In this document: positions 59,089 through 64,000 of the stretch, piece after piece | Layout of the letters: the number at the start of each line of letters is the position of its first letter | Numbering within the stretch: position 1 is the stretch's first letter | Assembly (NCBI GenBank): GCA_910584375.1 | Contig: CAJUAH010000018.1 | Location: 21,247 to 85,246 of the forward strand | Source: an uncultured Acetatifactor sp. | GTDB taxonomy: Bacteria; Bacillota; Clostridia; Lachnospirales; Lachnospiraceae | Direction of reading: 5' to 3' | DNA: 64,000 bases | Notes under the pieces: generated by a model | What the model saw: only the letters and a program-made list of their open reading frames with translations | What the model was told of the DNA's origin: nothing | The model's database searches: none | Translations under genes and position numbers: made by a program

Positions 59089-59835
59089 GTGCTAAAGACG
59101 TTTTCAATCACCGACATCGGCAGGAAGAGAAAACAGAATCAGGACTATGTGTTCACCTCACAGCGGACCATCGGCAATCTGCCCAATCTGTTCATCGTGG
59201 CGGACGGCATGGGGGGGCATAAAGCGGGGGAGTACGCGTCCAAATATACGGTGGAGACGATCTGCAACTGTATCGAGCGTTCTTTTGAAAAGAACCCGAC
59301 GCTGATCCTGCAAAAAGCCATCGAGCTTGCCAACACCCATATCCGGAAGAGGGCCAGCGAGGATTTCAGTCTGGAGGGCATGGGAACCACCGTGGTGGCG
59401 GCCACCTGCCTGGGAAGATATCTACAGGTGGCCAACGTGGGGGACAGCAGGCTTTATGTAGTCAATGAGGAGATCCGGCAGATCACCCGGGATCATTCCA
59501 AGGTGGAGGAGCTGGTCAGGGTCGGAGTCCTGGACAGAGCGGCGGCCCGCAACCATCCGGAAAAGAATATCATTACCAGGGCTATCGGCGCCAACGACAC
59601 CATAGAGGCGGATTTTTTCACTGTGGAATTGGCGGCGGGCGATATCGTACTGATGTGTTCCGACGGGCTGACCAATATGCTGGAGGACGGGGAGATACGG
59701 GATATCTTAAGCGGCGAGGGAGAACTGGAAGATAAAGCCCGCAGGCTGGTGGAGGCGGCAAATAACCACGGGGGCAAAGATAATATTTCTGTGATTCTGA
59801 TCGAGCCCCAGGAAGAACTTACCCGCAGCGTGTAA
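59089..59835 (+). CDS. stp: PP2C-family Ser/Thr phosphatase (PrpC/Stp)
   Basis: A 248-residue metal-dependent phosphatase that reverses phosphorylation by the PASTA kinase next to it. It shows the metal-binding motifs DIGRKRKQNQD, VADGMGGHKAGE, MGTTVVAATC, NVGDSRLYV, and SDGLTNMLED and DNISVILIE at the end, in the right order for PP2C. The GTG start has AGGAGG upstream and is 2 bp after rlmN. The cluster rlmN-stp-prkC-rsgA matches the arrangement in Firmicutes. Confidence 0.95.
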   Translation: MLKTFSITDIGRKRKQNQDYVFTSQRTIGNLPNLFIVADGMGGHKAGEYASKYTVETICNCIERSFEKNPTLILQKAIELANTHIRKRASEDFSLEGMGTTVVAATCLGRYLQVANVGDSRLYVVNEEIRQITRDHSKVEELVRVGVLDRAAARNHPEKNIITRAIGANDTIEADFFTVELAAGDIVLMCSDGLTNMLEDGEIRDILSGEGELEDKARRLVEAANNHGGKDNISVILIEPQEELTRSV

Positions 59836-59858
59836 AAAGTGGGAACGGAGAGGTAAGC

Positions 59859-61991
59859 ATGGTAAAAATAGGGATGATGATAGGAGACCGCTACGAGATA
59901 CTGGAAAAGATCGGTACCGGCGGTATGTCCGACGTATATAAGGCAAAATGTCATAAATTGAACCGTTATGTGGCGGTGAAGGTTCTGAAACAGGAATTCA
60001 GCGAGAACGAGAATTTCGTGTCCAAGTTCCGGATCGAGGCCCAGGCGGCTGCCAGTCTCATGCACCCCAATATCGTCAACGTCTATGACGTGGGCGCGGA
60101 GAACGACATTTACTATATAGTTATGGAGCTGGTGGAAGGCATTACGCTGAAAAAATATATCGAGCGCAAGGCCCGGCTGTCCTACAAGGAGGCGGTGAGC
60201 ATCGCCATCCAGGTGAGCATGGGCATCGAGGCCGCCCACAACAACCATATCATACACCGGGATATCAAGCCCCAGAACATCATCATCTCCCGGGAGGGTA
60301 AGGTCAAGGTCACGGATTTTGGCATCGCCAAGGCGGCTACCAGCAACACCATCACCTCTAACGTCATGGGTTCCGTGCATTATACTTCGCCGGAGCAGGC
60401 CAGAGGCGGATACAGTGATGAGAAGAGCGATATCTATTCCCTGGGGATCACCCTGTTTGAGATGCTGACGGGGCGGGTTCCCTTCAACGGGGAGACGACG
60501 GTGGCCATTGCGATCAAGCATATTCAGGAGGAGATGGTCTCTCCCAAGGAGTTTGTCCCCGAGATACCCGGCAGCGTGGAGGCCATCGTGCTGAAGTGCT
60601 GCCAGAAGTCCCCGGACCGGCGGTATCAGAACATGTCCGAGGTGATCGCGGATCTGAAACAGTCCCTGATCAGCCCGGACGAGGACTTTGTGGTGAACCG
60701 GGATATGGACGAGGAGGCCAGCACCCGCGCCATCTCCGAGGCGGAGATGAACCAGATCAAGAGAAAAGCCCAGCGGCAGGACGCGTACGAGGAGCAGATG
60801 CGTCTGAACACCCAGTACACCCGTCCGCCCATGGACGAGGAGTACGACGGGGAAGAGGAGTACTATGAGGAGGACGAATACGACGCCGGGGACAGCAGAA
60901 TGGAGAAGATTACCGTCGTTCTGGCCGTCCTGGCCGGAGTGGTCATCTGCGCCGTGGTTCTCATGGTGGTAGGCAAAATATTCGGCGTCATGAACACCGA
61001 CGATATCGGCAGCAAGATCGATCCGACCACGGAGGAGAGCAGCAGCCAGATACTGCCCTCCGGCACCGTACCCGACAGCAGCGCCGACAGCGATGTGCTG
61101 GTGGTAAAGATGTCCGATGTGCTGGGATGGAACGTGGAGGATGCCAAAAGGGAGATCGTGCGCATCGGCCTGGTTCCCGAAGTGACCATGGTGGAGTCCG
61201 AGCTGTACGAGGAAAACACGGTGATCTCCACGGATATCCTGGCGGGAGAGGACGTGGAAGTGAACAGTACCGTGGTTCTGACCGTCAGCGCCGGTACGCA
61301 GGCTGTGGAGGTTCCGTCGGTGGCGGGGATGACCTATGAGGAAGCCTGCAACAAGATCACAGGGATGGGGCTCACCGTGAGCCGCTTGGAGAGCTATTCC
61401 GCCACGGTGGAAAAGGGCAAAGTGATCGCCCAGAACCCTGCGGGGGGAGAACCGGCAGCGCCGGGATCCGCAGTTATTCTGAGCGTAAGTCTGGGCATGG
61501 AGGCCAACAAAGTGGCCATGCCCAATATGATCGGCTGGGATCAGATCCAGGCGGAGGAGTGGATACACGAGAACGGTATGATCGTGCAGTCCATCGGGGA
61601 GGAATACAGCGATACCGTGGCCGAGGGGCTGGTATGCTATCAGAATTTTTCAGCGGAAACGATCCTCGACCCCGGCACCCCCATTGTGTTCAAGGTCAGT
61701 CTGGGGAAAGACCCTGCCGGTGCGGCCACCTACAAATATAACGATATCATCGGAGCACCCACTGTGAGCGAGGCACCCGACTATACTTCCGGCAGCGACG
61801 TGCATGTAACTCTGGTGACGGACGACGGAAAGGTTCTGATGGATATGACTACCAGCACTTTCCCGCAGTCGGCCAACTTTTACGGCATCACCTCGGCGGG
61901 GGGGACCGTCACGCTGGCTTATACGGTCACGGTAAACGGTGCGACGGAGAGCAGATCCGTAGAGCGGAGAGTAGCATTTACACAGGAGTAA
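59859..61991 (+). CDS. prkC: Ser/Thr protein kinase with PASTA domains (PrkC/PknB)
   Basis: A 710-residue membrane kinase. The cytoplasmic kinase domain has IGTGGMSDVYKAK, the invariant VAVKVLK Lys, IIHRDIKPQNII, KVTDFGIAKA and SPEQARGGYSDEKSDIYSLG. A charged juxtamembrane stretch (EEYDGEEEYYEEDEYDAG) precedes the membrane helix (about 350-372). Outside there are three PASTA domains (about 410-475, 480-545 and 548-615; for example VEVPSVAGMTYEEACNKITGMGL), and a tail of about 90 residues that is not a clear PASTA. Muropeptide binding to PASTA activates the kinase and, in Bacillus, spore germination. Confidence 0.95.
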   Translation: MVKIGMMIGDRYEILEKIGTGGMSDVYKAKCHKLNRYVAVKVLKQEFSENENFVSKFRIEAQAAASLMHPNIVNVYDVGAENDIYYIVMELVEGITLKKYIERKARLSYKEAVSIAIQVSMGIEAAHNNHIIHRDIKPQNIIISREGKVKVTDFGIAKAATSNTITSNVMGSVHYTSPEQARGGYSDEKSDIYSLGITLFEMLTGRVPFNGETTVAIAIKHIQEEMVSPKEFVPEIPGSVEAIVLKCCQKSPDRRYQNMSEVIADLKQSLISPDEDFVVNRDMDEEASTRAISEAEMNQIKRKAQRQDAYEEQMRLNTQYTRPPMDEEYDGEEEYYEEDEYDAGDSRMEKITVVLAVLAGVVICAVVLMVVGKIFGVMNTDDIGSKIDPTTEESSSQILPSGTVPDSSADSDVLVVKMSDVLGWNVEDAKREIVRIGLVPEVTMVESELYEENTVISTDILAGEDVEVNSTVVLTVSAGTQAVEVPSVAGMTYEEACNKITGMGLTVSRLESYSATVEKGKVIAQNPAGGEPAAPGSAVILSVSLGMEANKVAMPNMIGWDQIQAEEWIHENGMIVQSIGEEYSDTVAEGLVCYQNFSAETILDPGTPIVFKVSLGKDPAGAATYKYNDIIGAPTVSEAPDYTSGSDVHVTLVTDDGKVLMDMTTSTFPQSANFYGITSAGGTVTLAYTVTVNGATESRSVERRVAFTQE

Positions 61992-61996
61992 CTTTT

Positions 61997-62881
61997 ATGC
62001 AGGGTAAGATCGTGAAAGGGATCGCCGGTTTTTACTATGTGCATGTGTCCGGCAGAGGGATCTACGAGTGTAAGGCCCGGGGAATATTCCGAAAAGAGCA
62101 GATAAAGCCTCTGGTGGGGGACAATGTGGAGATGGATCTGTTGGACGAGACAGAGAAGACAGGTAATATCAGCCGTCTGTTGCCCAGATCCAGCCAGTTA
62201 ATACGCCCGGCGGTGGCCAATGTGGATCAGGCGCTGGTCGTCTTCGCGATCACGCATCCCCAGCCCAATTTCAATCTGCTGGACCGTTTTCTGATCATGA
62301 TGGAGCGGCAGCAGCTTCCCTGCGTCATATGTCTGAACAAGCAGGATCTGGACCGGGCGGGGGCAGGGCAGGAATATGCCCGTATCTACAGCGCCTGCGG
62401 CTATCAGACTCTTACTGTCAGCGCCGCCGGAAAACAGGGGATAGAGCAGCTCAGGGAGCGGCTCAGGGGCAAGACCACCACGGTGGCCGGGCCCAGCGGC
62501 GTGGGCAAGTCCTCTCTGGTGAACTGCCTGCAGTCCGGCGCGGTGATGGAGACCGGGGAGATCAGCGAAAAGATCCAGCGGGGCAGGCATACCACCAGAC
62601 ATACGCAGCTCATCGCCCTGGAGGAGGGCACCTATATTCTGGACACACCGGGATTCAGTTCTCTGGGACTCTTTGACCTGGAAAAGGAAGAACTGGCCTC
62701 CTGTTATCCCGAATTTGCCGCCTGTGAGGGGAACTGCCGATTCACCGGCTGCACCCATACAGTGGAACCCCAGTGCGGCGTCCGGCAGGCGCTGGAGCGG
62801 GGAGAGATCAGTACGCTGCGGTATGAGAACTACTGCCAGTTGTACCGCGAACTGAAAGATAAAAAACCTGTATATAAATAA
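61997..62881 (+). CDS. rsgA: Ribosome small subunit-dependent GTPase RsgA
   Basis: A 294-residue circularly permuted GTPase that checks 30S maturation. An N-terminal OB-fold (GFYYVHVSGRGIYECKARGIFR, VGDNVE) is followed by the permuted G motifs NKQDL (G4), GPSGVGKSSLVN (G1), and DTPGFSSL (G3), then the zinc-binding Cys-His finger FAACEGNCRFTGCTHTVEPQCGV. It is 6 bp from prkC and sits in the common stp-prkC-rsgA cluster. Length is normal. Confidence 0.95.
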   Translation: MQGKIVKGIAGFYYVHVSGRGIYECKARGIFRKEQIKPLVGDNVEMDLLDETEKTGNISRLLPRSSQLIRPAVANVDQALVVFAITHPQPNFNLLDRFLIMMERQQLPCVICLNKQDLDRAGAGQEYARIYSACGYQTLTVSAAGKQGIEQLRERLRGKTTTVAGPSGVGKSSLVNCLQSGAVMETGEISEKIQRGRHTTRHTQLIALEEGTYILDTPGFSSLGLFDLEKEELASCYPEFAACEGNCRFTGCTHTVEPQCGVRQALERGEISTLRYENYCQLYRELKDKKPVYK

Positions 62882-62909
62882 TCTAAAATCCAAAGGAGAT
62901 TGAGATAAA

Positions 62910-64000
62910 ATGAAACTGGGCATCGTAGGACTCCCCAACGTGGGAAAGAGCACTCTGTTTAACTCGCTGACCAAAGCCGGGGCGGAATCGGCTAACTATC
63001 CTTTCTGCACCATCGATCCCAACGTGGGGATCGTGGCCGTGCCGGATCAGAGACTGAAACTGCTGGGAGATATGTACCAGTCTAAGAAGGTGACCCCGGC
63101 CACCATCGAGTTTGTGGATATCGCGGGTCTGGTAAAGGGCGCTTCCAAGGGCGAGGGCCTGGGCAACCAGTTCCTGAGCAATATCCGGGAGGTGGACGCC
63201 ATCGTCCATGTGGTGCGCTGCTTTGAGGACGCCAATGTGGTTCATGTGGACGGCAGTGTGGATCCCATGCGGGATGTGGAGACCATCAATCTGGAACTGA
63301 TCTTTTCCGATCTGGAGATTCTGGAGCGGCGCTATGCCAAAGTGGGCAAAGCGGCCAGAATGGACAAGACTCTGGCCAAAGAGGAGGCCCTGCTGACCAG
63401 GATCCGGGAGCATCTGGAGAGCGGCCGGATGGCAAAGAGCATGGAGATAGAGGACGAGGATGAACTGGAGCTGATGCGCTCTTATAATCTGCTCACTTAC
63501 AAGCCCGTGATCTATGCCGCCAATGTGGCGGAAGACGATCTGGCGGACGACGGCGCCTCCAATGCCCATGTGTCGGCGGTGCGGGAATTTGCGGCAAAGG
63601 AAGGCAGCGAGGTATTTGTGATCTGCGCCCAGATCGAGCAGGAGATCGCCGAGCTGGACGATGAGGAAAAGGCCATGTTTCTGGAGGACCTGGGCATCGC
63701 CCGGTCTGGTCTGGACAAGCTTATCGCCGCCAGCTATCACCTGCTGGGACTCATGAGCTTTCTCACGGCGGGGGAGGACGAGACCCGCGCCTGGACCATA
63801 AAGATCGGCACCAAAGCTCCCCAGGCCGCAGGCAAGATCCACTCCGATTTTGAGCGGGGCTTTATCAAGGCCGAGGTGGTCAACTACAAGGACCTGCTGG
63901 AGCAGGGTTCCCTGGCCGCCGCCCGCGAAAAGGGCCTGGTGGGAATGGAAGGCAAGGACTATGTGGTAAAAGACGGCGACGTGATCCTGTTTCGGTTTAA
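62910..64000 (+). CDS. ychF: Ribosome-binding ATPase YchF (OBG family), 3' end cut by window edge
   Basis: A nearly complete OBG-family P-loop protein, with 363 full codons visible. It shows MKLGIVGLPNVGKSTLFNSL (G1), DIAGLVKGASKGEGLGNQFL (G3), the NVAE element in place of NKxD (typical of YchF, which prefers ATP), a coiled-coil insertion (about 130-200) and the C-terminal TGS domain (TIKIGTKAPQAAGKIHSDFERGF ... KDYVVKDGDVILFRF). Only the final one or two residues and the stop lie beyond the edge, since the family ends in VILFRFNV. AAAGGAG precedes the ATG. Confidence 0.96.
   Translation, partial: MKLGIVGLPNVGKSTLFNSLTKAGAESANYPFCTIDPNVGIVAVPDQRLKLLGDMYQSKKVTPATIEFVDIAGLVKGASKGEGLGNQFLSNIREVDAIVHVVRCFEDANVVHVDGSVDPMRDVETINLELIFSDLEILERRYAKVGKAARMDKTLAKEEALLTRIREHLESGRMAKSMEIEDEDELELMRSYNLLTYKPVIYAANVAEDDLADDGASNAHVSAVREFAAKEGSEVFVICAQIEQEIAELDDEEKAMFLEDLGIARSGLDKLIAASYHLLGLMSFLTAGEDETRAWTIKIGTKAPQAAGKIHSDFERGFIKAEVVNYKDLLEQGSLAAAREKGLVGMEGKDYVVKDGDVILFRF

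Overview
The window looks like chromosome of an anaerobic, endospore-forming Clostridia species, most likely a member of Lachnospiraceae. The evidence is the complete spoIIIAA-AH operon, spoIVB, the SCIFF ranthipeptide pair scfA/scfB next to a fused secDF, a MurE with the meso-diaminopimelate specificity motif, and the YqhY-nusB-xseAB-ispA-dxs-tlyA-nadK-argR-recN gene order of Firmicutes. Most of the DNA is moderately GC-rich. Two stretches are visibly AT-richer and have the look of acquired DNA (about 29.4-33.1 kb and 44.9-48.05 kb).

Layout. 0-6.6 kb: the tail of an unknown gene, an AgrC/AgrA-type two-component pair on the minus strand with a promoter and a 20-bp direct repeat behind it, a tandem pair of YezG/DUF600-like immunity genes, then a zinc ribbon protein, a glycerol-1-phosphate dehydrogenase-like enzyme and a membrane-anchored transglutaminase-like protein. 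6.7-12.1 kb: the spoIIIA operon behind a putative sigma-E promoter. 12.1-16.6 kb: a two-copy hairpin repeat, phosphopentomutase, release factor 3 and a second transglutaminase-like protein. 16.6-27.8 kb: a long housekeeping operon (Asp23 family, nusB, xseA, xseB, prenyl synthase, dxs, TlyA, NAD kinase, argR, recN) ending in a DUF4272 gene. 28-29.3 kb: spoIVB. 29.4-33.1 kb: an AT-rich island where spo0A would normally sit, with an unrecognised three-gene cassette and a frameshifted hicA beside an intact hicB. 33.2-39.2 kb: a CwlD-like amidase, an Na/Pi cotransporter with Pho-box-like repeats, a PhoP/PhoR-type pair and a CNNM/CBS protein. 39.3-43.8 kb: a TIGR04086-type membrane protein, scfA, scfB, secDF. 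43.8-44.8 kb: a structured non-coding stretch and a PEBP family protein. 44.9-48.05 kb: a compact three-gene module (DUF262, AAA ATPase with DUF3696-type tail, unknown protein) that looks like an uncharacterised defence system. 48-50.3 kb: recJ followed by a tandem pair of almost identical C-rich small RNA candidates. 50.3-64 kb: murE, priA, def, fmt, a YugP-type zinc peptidase, rsmB, rlmN, stp, prkC, rsgA and most of ychF.

The most interesting signals are: (i) the two C-rich sRNA candidates at about 49.94 and 50.14 kb, each preceded by an 11-bp-spaced direct repeat and a -10 box, and duplicated as a 206-bp unit anchored in the recJ stop codon; (ii) the DUF262/ATPase/unknown module; (iii) the island that separates spoIVB from any spo0A; (iv) a repeated habit of tandem duplication that starts at gene tails (nadK, recJ, murE, rsmB). 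No rRNA, tRNA, CRISPR array, transposase or phage structural gene was recognised. All family assignments come from reading motifs by eye; no search was run.
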